Source of the DNA: Rikenella microfusus DSM 15922
GTDB taxonomy: Bacteria > Bacteroidota > Bacteroidia > Bacteroidales > Rikenellaceae
Assembly: GCF_000427365.1 (NCBI RefSeq)
Contig: NZ_KE386488.1
Location: forward strand, 1,523,882 to 1,587,881
Length of the DNA stretch: 64,000 nucleotides
Direction: 5' to 3'
A model generated the notes under the pieces. The model made no database searches. It was not told the origin of the DNA and saw nothing but the letters and a program-made list of their open reading frames with translations. A program made the position numbers and the translations under genes. This document shows, one piece after another, positions 45,131-53,719 of this stretch (position 1 is the first letter of the stretch; every line of letters starts with the position of its first letter).

Positions 45131-46213
45131 ATGACGTCCGGCGGCGCGGACGTATTGGTGGCGTTGAGCGGCGGATTGGATTCCGCCGCAGCCGTTTTAT
45201 TTCTGCGCGAGGCGGGTTACCGTCCTCGCGCGCTTTTTCTGGATATGCTCGACTCGGAGCAGGGTCGCAGGCAGGCCGGTCGGACGGCCGAGACCCTCGG
45301 CGTGGAACTGATCGTGGAGCCTTGTGCCGACCGGTTCCGGAAAGAGGTCGTCGGACACGCGTTGGCCGAACATGCGGCGGGCCGTACGCCGTCGCCCTGC
45401 TCGCGGTGCAATCCCCGGATCAAATGGAGGTTGCTTGTCGAGGCGGCGGACCGGCTCGGTATCCGTTCCGTCGCCACGGGGCATTACGTGCGTACCGTCG
45501 AGCGGAACGGGCATGTCTATTTCCGGCGGGGACGGGATACGGTCAAAGACCAGTCCTATTATCTGTGGGACGTGCCGGAACCGCTGATCCGGCGGGCGGT
45601 ACTTCCGCTGGGTGACCTCACCAAGGCGGAAGTCCGGCGCATACTGGCGGAGAAATACGGACTGACGGAGCTGGTCCGGCGTCGGGAAAGCATGGGGGGC
45701 TGTTTCCTGGAGGGGAAGCGTTACGGTGATTTTTTGAAGGCGAATCTGCCTGCGGGGACGGTGCGGCCGGGGGAGGCGGTCGATCTGCGGGGCGTCGTTA
45801 TCGGCCGGCACGAGGGCTTCCCGCTCTATACGGCGGGCCAGAAGCGGGGTTTCTCTCTCTTTGAACCGGGTTCCGGAGGTATGGCTGTCGTCTCCGTGGA
45901 CGCGGCCGGGAATCGGATTGTGGCGGGGCCGGACGAAGCGCTGTATTATCGGCGGATCATTTTGAAAGAATGGCGGGCGACGTGCCCGCAGGAGTTGTTC
46001 GACCATGCCGCCGAATTGCAGGTTGCGGTGCGGGGCGTGGGACGGAATCCGGAAGGAGGCTGCCGTCTGACGGTGCTGGACGACGGCCGCCTGGAAGTCT
46101 CTTTGCTGCACGACAGGGCGTGGGCGCTGATGCCTGGCCAGCCGACGGTGTTTTATCTGGACGACAGGGTGGTCGGCGGCGGTGTGTCGGACGAGGTGAA
46201 GCGGGAGGCGTAG
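45131..46213 (+). CDS. mnmA: tRNA-specific 2-thiouridylase MnmA
   Basis: 360 residues. PP-loop ATP site VLVALSGGLDSAAAVLFL (SGGLDS at 14-19); catalytic Cys pair: one in PSPCSRCNPRIKW, the other in SMGGCFLEGKRYG; also ATGHYVR and KDQSYYLW, LYTAGQKRGF, and the C-terminal beta-barrel. It puts sulfur on U34 of tRNA-Lys, Glu and Gln. The N-terminus is slightly short compared with E. coli but starts just before the PP loop as usual. Confidence 0.95.
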   Translation: MTSGGADVLVALSGGLDSAAAVLFLREAGYRPRALFLDMLDSEQGRRQAGRTAETLGVELIVEPCADRFRKEVVGHALAEHAAGRTPSPCSRCNPRIKWRLLVEAADRLGIRSVATGHYVRTVERNGHVYFRRGRDTVKDQSYYLWDVPEPLIRRAVLPLGDLTKAEVRRILAEKYGLTELVRRRESMGGCFLEGKRYGDFLKANLPAGTVRPGEAVDLRGVVIGRHEGFPLYTAGQKRGFSLFEPGSGGMAVVSVDAAGNRIVAGPDEALYYRRIILKEWRATCPQELFDHAAELQVAVRGVGRNPEGGCRLTVLDDGRLEVSLLHDRAWALMPGQPTVFYLDDRVVGGGVSDEVKREA

Positions 46214-46216
46214 CGT

Positions 46217-46936
46217 TTATTCGTCTTCGTCGGCAGAGGTCCCGCCGCGTGTCTTTTTCGCGGCTTCGCGGGCGCCTTCGACGACCAGTACGATTTCGCC
46301 TTTCGGTTCTTTGTCGGCATACCGTGCGGCCAGTTCGGCGAGTGTCCCGCGTACGGTCTCTTCGAATTTCTTGGATATTTCGCGGCACAGGGCGGCTCTT
46401 CGCTCTCCGCCGAACAGTTCGGCGAACTGAGCCAGTGTCTTGCCGGCACGGTGGGGCGATTCGTAAAAGATCATGGTTCTCGGTTCGGCGGCGAGTTGCT
46501 GCAACCGGCTCTGGCGTCCTTTTTTTGGGGGTAGGAACCCTTCGAATACGAACCGGTCGCAGGGCAGCCCGCTATCGACCAGGGCGGGAACGAAAGCGGT
46601 CGGCCCGGGCAGGGTCTCGACGTCGATCCCGGCGGCGATGGCGTGGCTGACCAACAGGTAGCCGGGATCGGAAATGGCGGGGGTGCCGGCGTCGGATACC
46701 AGGGCGACGGTCTGTCCGCCGAGCATCCGCGCGACGATCTGTTCGACTACGCCGTGTTCGTTGAATTTGTGGTACGAGCTCATCGGCTTGCTGATCTCCA
46801 AATGCCGGAGCAGGTTGCCGCTGGTGCGGGTGTCTTCGGCGACGATATAGTCGCTCTCGCGGAGTACGCGCACGGCCCGCAGGGTCATGTCTTCCAAATT
46901 GCCTACCGGAGTAGGAACCACATATAATTTCGCCAC
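46217..46936 (-). CDS. rsmI: 16S rRNA (cytidine(1402)-2'-O)-methyltransferase
   Basis: 239 residues of the tetrapyrrole-methylase fold. N-terminal LYVVPTPVGNLEDMTLRAVR, EDTRTSGNLLRHL, SDAGTPAISDPGYLLV (SAM-binding loop), LPGPTAFVPALVDSGLPCDRFVFEGFLP, and FYESPHRAGKTL are all RsmI signatures. It methylates C1402 in the ribosomal P site. It is convergent with mnmA; their stops are 3 bp apart. The C-terminus ends in a charged tail. Confidence 0.96.
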   Translation of the reverse strand: MAKLYVVPTPVGNLEDMTLRAVRVLRESDYIVAEDTRTSGNLLRHLEISKPMSSYHKFNEHGVVEQIVARMLGGQTVALVSDAGTPAISDPGYLLVSHAIAAGIDVETLPGPTAFVPALVDSGLPCDRFVFEGFLPPKKGRQSRLQQLAAEPRTMIFYESPHRAGKTLAQFAELFGGERRAALCREISKKFEETVRGTLAELAARYADKEPKGEIVLVVEGAREAAKKTRGGTSADEDE

Positions 46937-46959
46937 TGCCAGTCTGAATAACGAACGAT

Positions 46960-47868
46960 TTAATTTTCGAATCGGGTTTCGAGCAGATCGATGAACTTGA
47001 TCGTCGCGGCATTTTCCGGGATCCAGCGATACGTTTCGCCGATATAGACCAACGCCTCCTCCAGCGATCCCATACTATTCAGCTTGGCCGTTTCCGTTTC
47101 GAAAAGCGCCGTATTGCCGTGGAACAGCGTGTCGATAATCTCGTGCCGTGCATAGGGACTCACCTCGATGCCGAATATACGCGGCTGTTCCGGCGCTTGT
47201 TCGGTCGCATGTCGCGCCTGAGGGAACTCCGTCGGCGGCGGGCACAAGTCGCGTGCCTCGTCGTCCTGTCTCAGATGCGTCTCTTCCGAAAGGCGGCTTT
47301 CCCCGCTTGTACCCTTCCCGTCCTCTGCTCCGCCGGTCGTCTCGGCCGTCGCCGGTTTCTCCCCGTCCTCGGCCGTCGCCTGCGCCTGAGAGAATTCCGT
47401 CGGCGGCGGACACAAGTCGCGTGCTTCGTCGTCCTGTCTCAGATGCGTCTCTTCCGAGAGGCGGCTCTCTTCCCGGACCGACAGGTCCGCAAAATTACCG
47501 TCATCGTCCGCCTTCGTTTCCCGTACCGTACCTCCCGTCGGCGTCTCCGGATCGCAGCATGGTTCGAACGACTCGTCGTCCGGCGCGATTGCACCGTGCG
47601 TGTCCGTTCCCCCGCGCGGCTTTCCGTCGGTCGCCGCCATTCCTCTCGCGATCACCTCATGGTCCGAATCGGCGTTCCATTCGACCGGGGAGATCGCCGT
47701 CTCGGTTTCCGGTTCGCTGCAAGGCAGATCGAGCAGGCCGGCGTATATTTTCTGCAAACGCCCCAACGCGATTCCCTGTTCGATAGTCGGCATATACCCC
47801 ATCTCCCGCCATCGGGCGATCTGAGCCAGCGTCTTCCGCAATTCGACCTCCAATTCGTTGTATCCCAT
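46960..47868 (-). CDS. Unrecognised protein with an internal 57-residue tandem repeat
   Basis: 302 residues, no signal peptide or membrane helix. The N-terminal ~50 residues (MGYNELEVELRKTLAQIARW, PTIEQGIALGRLQKIYAGLL) and the C-terminal ~80 (GIEVSPYARHEIIDTLFHGN, WIPENAATIKFIDLLETRFE) look helical and folded. Between them is a disordered acidic linker where ESRLSEETHLRQDDEARDLC and PPPTEF occur twice. The matching DNA blocks (47228-47294 and 47399-47466) are 171 bp apart, so repeat number could change without a frameshift. Its gene precedes rsmI on the same strand, 23 bp away. I do not recognise the family. Confidence 0.7.
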   Translation of the reverse strand: MGYNELEVELRKTLAQIARWREMGYMPTIEQGIALGRLQKIYAGLLDLPCSEPETETAISPVEWNADSDHEVIARGMAATDGKPRGGTDTHGAIAPDDESFEPCCDPETPTGGTVRETKADDDGNFADLSVREESRLSEETHLRQDDEARDLCPPPTEFSQAQATAEDGEKPATAETTGGAEDGKGTSGESRLSEETHLRQDDEARDLCPPPTEFPQARHATEQAPEQPRIFGIEVSPYARHEIIDTLFHGNTALFETETAKLNSMGSLEEALVYIGETYRWIPENAATIKFIDLLETRFEN

Positions 47869-48101
47869 AATCTGCTCGCGTTTTATCCGATTCCAAAAAT
47901 AGTTTTTATTCCCGTATTTTTCATAAACCGTGCCAAGTTTTTTCCATATATGCCCGGCTTTGCGGGCGAAACCGCCGACCGACCGTCTGTTCGCAGAGCG
48001 GCGTATAGCCCGAAATATTTTATTTATAATTCTTTACGATTCAGCCGTAAAGGTTCGAATTTCGCAACTTATCTATTACGCTAATTTTAACAAAAATATG
48101 C

Positions 48102-48109
48102 TAACTTTG
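48102..48109 (+). promoter_or_regulatory. -7 box of the NYN-cold-shock gene
   Basis: TAACTTTG fits TAnnTTTG. A start near 48115 leaves ~54 nt before ATG 48169 but only ~12 nt before the in-frame ATG at 48127, supporting the later start. The gap 47869-48101 has no other feature. Confidence 0.5.
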
Positions 48110-48168
48110 AGGCCGGCATCGGGCGGATGCCATTAACTTTCATAAGTACAGCTGTTTTCTATTTATCC

Positions 48169-49170
48169 ATGTATTCGAACCATAGCGCACCGAAGATAGG
48201 CGTATTCTATGACGGCAATTTTTTGCTGCACGCCTCGAACTATTACAATTATATCCATCCGCAAAGAAGACGGCTCAGTGTCAATGGCCTGCACGATTTT
48301 ATATGCCAGAGGGTCGCTGAAGAAGAAGGCATCGATCCCAAACGCTGCCGTGTCTGCGAAGCGCACTACTTCCGGGGGCGGCTCAATGCGGCGGACGCGG
48401 CCCAGCGGGGCAGCCAGCTTTACCACGACCGCGTGTTCGACGACATCCTGATGTCGGAAGGGGTGCACACCCACTACCTGCCGCTGCGGAACATATACGG
48501 CCGCAAGGAAGAACGCGGAACGGACGTGTGGCTCTCGCTCGAAGTGTTCGAAATGGCCCTGCTCGGCAAAATCGACGTCGCCGTGCTGGTAGTGGCCGAT
48601 ACCGATTACGTGCCGTTGGTGCGCAAGCTCATCGCCATGGGCGTGCGCGTGATGCTCATCAGCTGGGAATTCGAGTACACCAACGACGACGGGACGAGAA
48701 TCGTGACCAAAACCTCCCACGAACTGCTCAGCCTCGCCCACTATCCCGTACCGATGCAGGAGGTGATCGACTGCGGATTGAAACAAAACAACCAGTTGAT
48801 TCTGAATCTGTTCGTTCAGACTTCCGATTCGAGGCAGGGAATGGAAAACGAGGACCGGAGAGAGGACGAAGACTATACCCGCAGCCGCAGCGACGAGGCG
48901 GCCGCCGAACGCACGCCGGGCGCCCGGTACACGAGTCAGATACTGAGCCTGAAGAACGGATACGGTTTCATCAAATATCCGAACAACAACCTCTTTTTCC
49001 ACAGCCTCGACGTAATCGACGGGGAGTTCGGCGAACTTTCTCCGGGCGACGAGGTGGAATTCTCGATCGACAAGAACGACCAGGGGCAGGATGTCGCCAA
49101 GCAGGTAAAACGTCTGGAAGCGGACGATGCCGCACCGAAGAGCGACGACTCGTTCTGGAACAACCTCTGA
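48169..49170 (+). CDS. NYN (PIN-like) nuclease domain fused to a cold-shock-like OB domain
   Basis: 333 residues from ATG 48169. The NYN/LabA domain spans about 8-190: KIGVFYDGNFLL with the first Asp, GTDVWLSLEVFEMALLGK, and VAVLVVADTDYVPLVRKL, whose Asp residues would bind metal. After an acidic linker (about 222-262), residues 263-318 resemble a cold-shock domain: SLKNGYGFIKYPNNNLFFH, then LSPGDEVEFSIDKNDQGQDV. The domains suggest a soluble RNase or RNA-binding protein; activity is inferred. It is a single gene with its own promoter. Confidence 0.82.
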   Translation: MYSNHSAPKIGVFYDGNFLLHASNYYNYIHPQRRRLSVNGLHDFICQRVAEEEGIDPKRCRVCEAHYFRGRLNAADAAQRGSQLYHDRVFDDILMSEGVHTHYLPLRNIYGRKEERGTDVWLSLEVFEMALLGKIDVAVLVVADTDYVPLVRKLIAMGVRVMLISWEFEYTNDDGTRIVTKTSHELLSLAHYPVPMQEVIDCGLKQNNQLILNLFVQTSDSRQGMENEDRREDEDYTRSRSDEAAAERTPGARYTSQILSLKNGYGFIKYPNNNLFFHSLDVIDGEFGELSPGDEVEFSIDKNDQGQDVAKQVKRLEADDAAPKSDDSFWNNL

Positions 49171-49273
49171 CGCTGCTCCGCAAGGGGACCGGCGACGGAA
49201 TGCGCCCGCTTGCCGGATACCGTTCACAACGGCAATCCGGCCGGAGAATGAACGACGGGGCGCAGCATAACGA

Positions 49274-49309
49274 CCGGCAGTCTTTCCGATATTACGGGAA
49301 GGCTGCCGG
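49274..49309 (+). terminator. Hairpin downstream of the NYN gene
   Basis: A 15-bp stem CCGGCAGTCTTTCCG / CGGGAAGGCTGCCGG (two wobbles) with ATATTA loop, without a clear T run. Confidence 0.5.
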
Positions 49310-49421
49310 TTCCCGATTCCGGCGGACTCCGACGGCAGTTCTGAAAATTACCGGAAATCTGTTATAAATTTAACAAAAACTTGTTTGTATTCCCGAAACT
49401 GTTAATTTTGCAAGGACAAGC

Positions 49422-49536
49422 AGATACGACTTTACGCGAACTTCCATAAACTCCGTTTCGGTTCGGCCCGGGCGGGCTTCCGGCCGTCGGGAAAGGACGG
49501 CGCGGGCCGAAAATGATGCCGTGTAAAGCAGTATAT
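49422..49536. repeat. Intergenic palindromic element, family A copy
   Basis: AGATACGACTTTACGCG (49422-49438) faces CGTGTAAAGCAGTATAT (49520-49536). Interior CATAAACTCCGTTTCGGTTC matches the copy at 22565. It lies upstream of the peptide-transporter gene. Confidence 0.7.
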
Positions 49537-49618
49537 GATCGGTGCGGCCGCAAAGATATTGATGCACAGCGGCGAAGCGCCCCCTCGCGGAATTATTAAC
49601 CAAAACGAGAATAAGCAA

Positions 49619-51301
49619 ATGTTAAAAGGACAACCCAAAGGCCTGTTCGTACTGGCGCTGGCCAACATGGGGGAACGCTTCGGCTACTACACCATGCTGG
49701 CCATCTTCGTACTGTATATGCAGGCGAAATTCGGTTACACCTCGGACGCAACGGCCACGACGTTCGGGATATTCCTGAGCATGGTCTATTTCCTGCCGCT
49801 GTTCGGCGGTTTGCTGGCCGACAAGGTGCTCGGCTACGGCAAGACCATCATGCTCGGTATCGTGGTGATGTTCGCCGGCTATTTCTGCCTCGCTATCCCG
49901 AGCGGCGCCGGTCTCGGCGCCCAGATCGCCATGTTCGGTTCGCTGGCCCTGATCGCCATCGGTACCGGTTGTTTCAAAGGTAACCTCCAGGCGCTGGTCG
50001 GCAACCTCTACGACGATCCGAAATACAGCTCCAAACGGGACATCGCTTTCAGCATTTTCTACATGTGCATCAATATCGGTGCTTTCTTCGCGCCCTCCGC
50101 GGCCGAAGGGGTATCGAACTACTTCCTCGGCAAAGACGGTTTCACTTATAATGCCGACATCCCCTCCCTCGCACACCAGCTCCAGAACGGCAACATTTCG
50201 TCCGAAGCGATGGCCAAATTCACCGATATGGCCGCCCAGCAGGGGTATACCGGCACCGACTTGGCGCAATTCGGCCAAAATTATATCGACAGCCTCAGCC
50301 AGTCATACAACTACGGTTTCGGCGTGGCCTGCCTCTCGCTGATCGTCTCGATGCTCATCTTCATCGGGTTCCGCAAATACTATAAGGCTGCCGATAAGAC
50401 TGAAAAACAGAAACAGGCCGAACATAACCCGAACGTGGTGGAACTCACCCCGCAACAGGTCAAAGACCGGCTGGTGGCGCTTGGCCTCGTTTTCGCCGTG
50501 GTGATCTTCTTCTGGATGTCGTTCCACCAGAACGGTCTGACGATGACCTTCTTCGCCCGCGACTATACCCAGACCTCGGTCGGCGGCATCGACCGCTTCG
50601 GGTTCTCGCTGCTGACCATGATTCCGTTCATTGTGGCTTTCTACGGTCTGCTGAGCCTGTTTCAATCGAAAAACGGCAAAGGACGTTTCGGGGGATTCGT
50701 CGTCATGGCGGTCGGTGCCGTATGCGCCTGGTGGGCCTATACCGCCCTGCCTCAGCCGATGAACATCACGCCGCAGATTTTCCAACAGTTCAACCCCTTC
50801 TTTATCATTATCCTTACGCCGGTGACCGTCGGCCTCTTCTCGTGGCTTCAGAAACGGAACAGCGAACCGAGCGCGCCGCGCAAGATCGGTATCGGGATGA
50901 TTATCGCCGCTCTGGGTTTCATTCTGTTGGCTTTCGCTTCGACCGGTCTGCCCACCCCGAGCGCTCTCGAAAGCATGGGCGGTCTGGACGAAGCCTCGCG
51001 CGTGTCGCCCAACTGGTTGATCTCGACCTACTTCGTGCTGACCATCGCCGAACTGTTCCTCAGCCCGATGGGAATCTCGTTCGTATCGAAAGTGGCGCCC
51101 CCGAAATATAAGGGGCTGGCCCAGGGCGGATGGCTCGCGGCCACGGCCGTGGGCAACTACCTGGTGGCTATCATCGGTTACCTGTGGGGCGGTATGTCGC
51201 TTTGGATGCTGTGGGGCATTCTGGTGGTTTGCTGCGCCGTATCGGCCATCTTCCTGTTCAGCGTGATGAAAAAGCTGGAACGGACGACCAAAGACGCTTA
51301 A
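49619..51301 (+). CDS. POT-family proton-coupled di/tripeptide symporter
   Basis: 560 residues from ATG 49619, with ~14 hydrophobic helices. The POT signature is ANMGERFGYYTMLAIFVLYM (an ExxER-like motif) and GGLLADKVLGYGKTIMLG; later FSIFYMCINIGAFFAPSAAE, FWMSFHQNGLTMTFFARD and SPMGISFVSKVAPPKYKGLA are PTR2 hallmarks. It imports small peptides. A longer frame start at 49535 would begin inside the family A repeat, so it was rejected. Confidence 0.95.
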   Translation: MLKGQPKGLFVLALANMGERFGYYTMLAIFVLYMQAKFGYTSDATATTFGIFLSMVYFLPLFGGLLADKVLGYGKTIMLGIVVMFAGYFCLAIPSGAGLGAQIAMFGSLALIAIGTGCFKGNLQALVGNLYDDPKYSSKRDIAFSIFYMCINIGAFFAPSAAEGVSNYFLGKDGFTYNADIPSLAHQLQNGNISSEAMAKFTDMAAQQGYTGTDLAQFGQNYIDSLSQSYNYGFGVACLSLIVSMLIFIGFRKYYKAADKTEKQKQAEHNPNVVELTPQQVKDRLVALGLVFAVVIFFWMSFHQNGLTMTFFARDYTQTSVGGIDRFGFSLLTMIPFIVAFYGLLSLFQSKNGKGRFGGFVVMAVGAVCAWWAYTALPQPMNITPQIFQQFNPFFIIILTPVTVGLFSWLQKRNSEPSAPRKIGIGMIIAALGFILLAFASTGLPTPSALESMGGLDEASRVSPNWLISTYFVLTIAELFLSPMGISFVSKVAPPKYKGLAQGGWLAATAVGNYLVAIIGYLWGGMSLWMLWGILVVCCAVSAIFLFSVMKKLERTTKDA

Positions 51302-51365
51302 TCTCAATCCCATCGTGTTCCGTTTTACGGAAATGCAGTCCGGACGGAACGATTTTTGATTATCG

Positions 51366-51397
51366 GCCGGAGAAGACGAAAGCTTCTCCGGCTTTTT
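51366..51397 (+). terminator. Terminator of the peptide-symporter gene
   Basis: A 10-bp stem GCCGGAGAAG / CTTCTCCGGC is followed directly by TTTTT. Confidence 0.9.
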
Positions 51398-51400
51398 CTT

Positions 51401-51408
51401 TATATTTG
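51401..51408 (+). promoter_or_regulatory. -7 box of the beta-barrel gene
   Basis: TATATTTG, exact, 4 bp after the T run of the preceding terminator and 35 bp before the ATG. Confidence 0.6.
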
Positions 51409-51443
51409 CCGGACCCACACGATTTCACATTCCGGATCGGCTC

Positions 51444-52034
51444 ATGAAAAAGATATTCCTGTTTCTGGTATTCGCTTTCGCAGTCTCCGTAGCTGCGGCA
51501 CAGGTCAAAGGTTTCGGTTTCGGCCCCCGCGCGGGGGTCAATCTCGCCGATTATATGAACAGTCCGGGGAGTGCCCGCACGGGCGTCTATGCCGGCGCTT
51601 TCGCCGATTATAACATCACCCACCGCTGGGGCATCGAAACGGGGGTCTATTATTCGCAGCTCGGTTCGACGAATAATGTCGAGGTCGGTTATGCTTCCCA
51701 AACGATCCACCGCATGGAGTACCTTTCGGTACCGTTGGTCGGAAAGTTCAATTTTCTCGGCGGTTTCCGGGTCATAGCGGGGGTCGAGGGATTGTTCAAC
51801 CTTTCGGCGGAACGCAAGGAGAAAAACGGAGGTCCGACGACTCGGATGGAAAACGTTCGTTCGTCAAACATCGCTTTCACGATCGGCGCGGGCTACCTGC
51901 TCCGCTGCGGGCTGGATCTTACGGCTTCGTATTCGAAAGGGTTTCACAGTGCGATCATGCACAGCGGAGAAACTACCTGTCCGACCTATTTCCGCGTAGC
52001 GGTCGGCTGGCGTTTTATCGGTACTAATAAATAA
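51444..52034 (+). CDS. Small outer-membrane beta-barrel protein (PorT/OmpA-like fold)
   Basis: 196 residues. Signal peptide MKKIFLFLVFAFAVSVAAA-Q; then alternating amphipathic strands (FGFGPRAGVNLADY, GVYAGAFADYNITHRWGIET, GVYYSQLG, MEYLSVPLVGKFNF, FRVIAGVEGLFNLS) and a terminal FRVAVGWRFIG. This fits the eight-stranded PorT/outer-membrane-beta-barrel family of Bacteroidetes. Its role is not known. It is monocistronic between a terminator and a repeat-filled gap. Confidence 0.85.
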   Translation: MKKIFLFLVFAFAVSVAAAQVKGFGFGPRAGVNLADYMNSPGSARTGVYAGAFADYNITHRWGIETGVYYSQLGSTNNVEVGYASQTIHRMEYLSVPLVGKFNFLGGFRVIAGVEGLFNLSAERKEKNGGPTTRMENVRSSNIAFTIGAGYLLRCGLDLTASYSKGFHSAIMHSGETTCPTYFRVAVGWRFIGTNK

Positions 52035-52233
52035 ACCGATCTTTTATTCCATAATCTGTCCTTAGGCATTGCAGGAAAGTTGCGCTCTTCGGGGTATCCC
52101 GAAGAGTGTCGGCCCGCAGTCGCCCGGTGCGGAGGGCCGCTCTGCCCGCTTGCGCTCGCTCGCGTCCTCCGCCGGCTACGGACCGACAATATCCGGACTA
52201 CGCAAAAGGGATGATCCCGAATAATAGTGGAAG

Positions 52234-52391
52234 TATTACGACTTTACCCAAAGTCGGGTAATGATCTCCCCACACGGCTCTGTACCCAAGCGGTTTTACC
52301 GTTTCGGGGGCACGGGTTGGCACCGCCTCATACGTCCGGCGCCGAACCGAAACCGGGTTATTGAGAAGTTTGCGTAAAATATAACCGACTA
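52234..52391. repeat. Chimeric family A element
   Basis: The left half, from TATTACGACTTTACCC through CGATTTT-like AAAGTCGGG and CCAAGCGGTTTTACCG, resembles the inverse of the copy at 9329. The right half (GGCGCCGAACCGAAAC...GTAAAATATAACC) resembles the inverse of those at 22565 and 49422. The rest of the gap 52035-52593 has a CTCTTCGGGG...CCCGAAGAG stem near 52084 and no gene. Confidence 0.6.
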
Positions 52392-52593
52392 ATATGTTTA
52401 TATCTGAAGCCCTCTATCCCAATAGCACAAAAGAGTTCGCTATGCAAAAGAATCGCGGGATCTGAGGCATACACCGTTGCTTAAATGTTTGGTTTCGCCT
52501 CCCTCCTAACGTCTCGGCTCTTTGGTGCTGTCTTTGAAAAGAAAGAACGGCTGCCTCAAACCCTAAGAACAGATTACGGAATAAAAGATGGAT

Positions 52594-53559
52594 TTATTGG
52601 GCGACGAAGACGTAAGTGATAGTGCCTCGTTGCCGGTCGGGCGCGCCTGCGTCCGCATTGAACGTAGAAGCCCGGGCCGCCTGTACCGCCCGTTCCGCGA
52701 TACAATCCCCCGGCGAAGCCTTTTCGACCTCCGCTCCCGTCACCTCCCCGTTCCGGTTCACCGTGATCCCGACGATCACCGTTCCCCCCTCGCGGCACTG
52801 ATAGGCCGGCACATGCAGGTAAGTCGCCGTGCGTCCCGCCAGATCGTAAGAGACCGTAACATTGCCCTGTACTTTGACCGTCTGCCGTTGTGAAGAACTG
52901 CTTTTGGAGGCGGAAGAGGTCGATTTCGGCATTTTGCGACGTTTCGACATCTCCGCGATTTCGTCCATGCCCGAACGGAAAGCCTGTTGTCCCGCCGCCA
53001 GCTCCTGCTGTACCCGTTCAGCTTCCGCCAACAGTTTGTCCGCCTGTGTTCCCCGGTCGTCTTTCAGCGAAGCGTCCATTTTGGCGTTCAGGTCCGACGT
53101 CCGGTTCATGACCTGTTCGTAATGTCCCGGATCGATCTCCTCGATCGGTTTTTGCGGCGCCTCTTCCGGTTTCGGCGGTTCCGGCTCCTCCGGATTCACC
53201 AAGTCTACGTACATCGTCGTCGTGGGATTTTCGTACACTACGATTTTGTACGAAACGAAAAGAATAGCCGCGATCAGGTAAAGCACCACCGTCACCAGCA
53301 ATCCCACCCGGTGGCGGTACACCCAGTCGCCCGCATCGCCCCGTTGTTTGCGCCTGTCGAACGGCAGGACGATTCTGTCGGGACGTTCCGTTCCCGCCGC
53401 GCGGGGCGGCACGGAAAGCCCCGCGGACTCCCTAACCCTCCGGGGTCGGGCGGGAGCGGCCGTTTCCCGCCCTTGCGGAATGTGGCGTTTCCCGCCCATA
53501 TGGACCAGGCGGCGTCCCGAACCCGCTTCGGGCCTGCGTTTATTTCCGGGTGTTGTCAT
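52594..53559 (-). CDS. TonB-like energy transducer protein
   Basis: 321 residues. A ~80-residue basic cytoplasmic start precedes one transmembrane helix (about 85-105, GLLVTVVLYLIAAILFVSY). A Pro/Glu segment follows (NPEEPEPPKPEEAPQKP), then a predicted coiled coil (about 145-205), a Ser-rich linker and a C-terminal TonB-like domain (about 250-321, GGTVIVGITVNRNGEVTGAE, ERAVQAARASTFNAD, ITYVFVAQ). It probably spans the periplasm as a TonB- or TolA-like protein; no ExbB/ExbD genes are adjacent. The exact start is uncertain because several downstream Met codons exist. Confidence 0.75.
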   Translation of the reverse strand: MTTPGNKRRPEAGSGRRLVHMGGKRHIPQGRETAAPARPRRVRESAGLSVPPRAAGTERPDRIVLPFDRRKQRGDAGDWVYRHRVGLLVTVVLYLIAAILFVSYKIVVYENPTTTMYVDLVNPEEPEPPKPEEAPQKPIEEIDPGHYEQVMNRTSDLNAKMDASLKDDRGTQADKLLAEAERVQQELAAGQQAFRSGMDEIAEMSKRRKMPKSTSSASKSSSSQRQTVKVQGNVTVSYDLAGRTATYLHVPAYQCREGGTVIVGITVNRNGEVTGAEVEKASPGDCIAERAVQAARASTFNADAGAPDRQRGTITYVFVAQ

Positions 53560-53692
53560 CCGTGGGCAAAGTTAATAATTTTTCGGTTCCGTCCGGACGG
53601 GATAATGCCTGCCGGGGTTACGTTCCCGGAAGACCTGAAAACCGAAAGTCCCGTGTCGTTGTCCGTACAGTAGTATAATGTTATTTTTTTAA

Positions 53693-53700
53693 TAACTTTG
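53693..53700 (+). promoter_or_regulatory. -7 box of lpxC-fabZ
   Basis: TAACTTTG, matching TAnnTTTG, 19 bp before the ATG, giving a short leader. The -33 element is unclear. Confidence 0.5.
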
Positions 53701-53719
53701 CCCCCAAAACAGAACAGTT

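Noticed and set aside
49535-49618. N-terminal extension of the peptide symporter
   Set aside because: The extra 28 residues would start within a family A repeat and precede the conserved MLKGQPKGLFVLALANMGER start.
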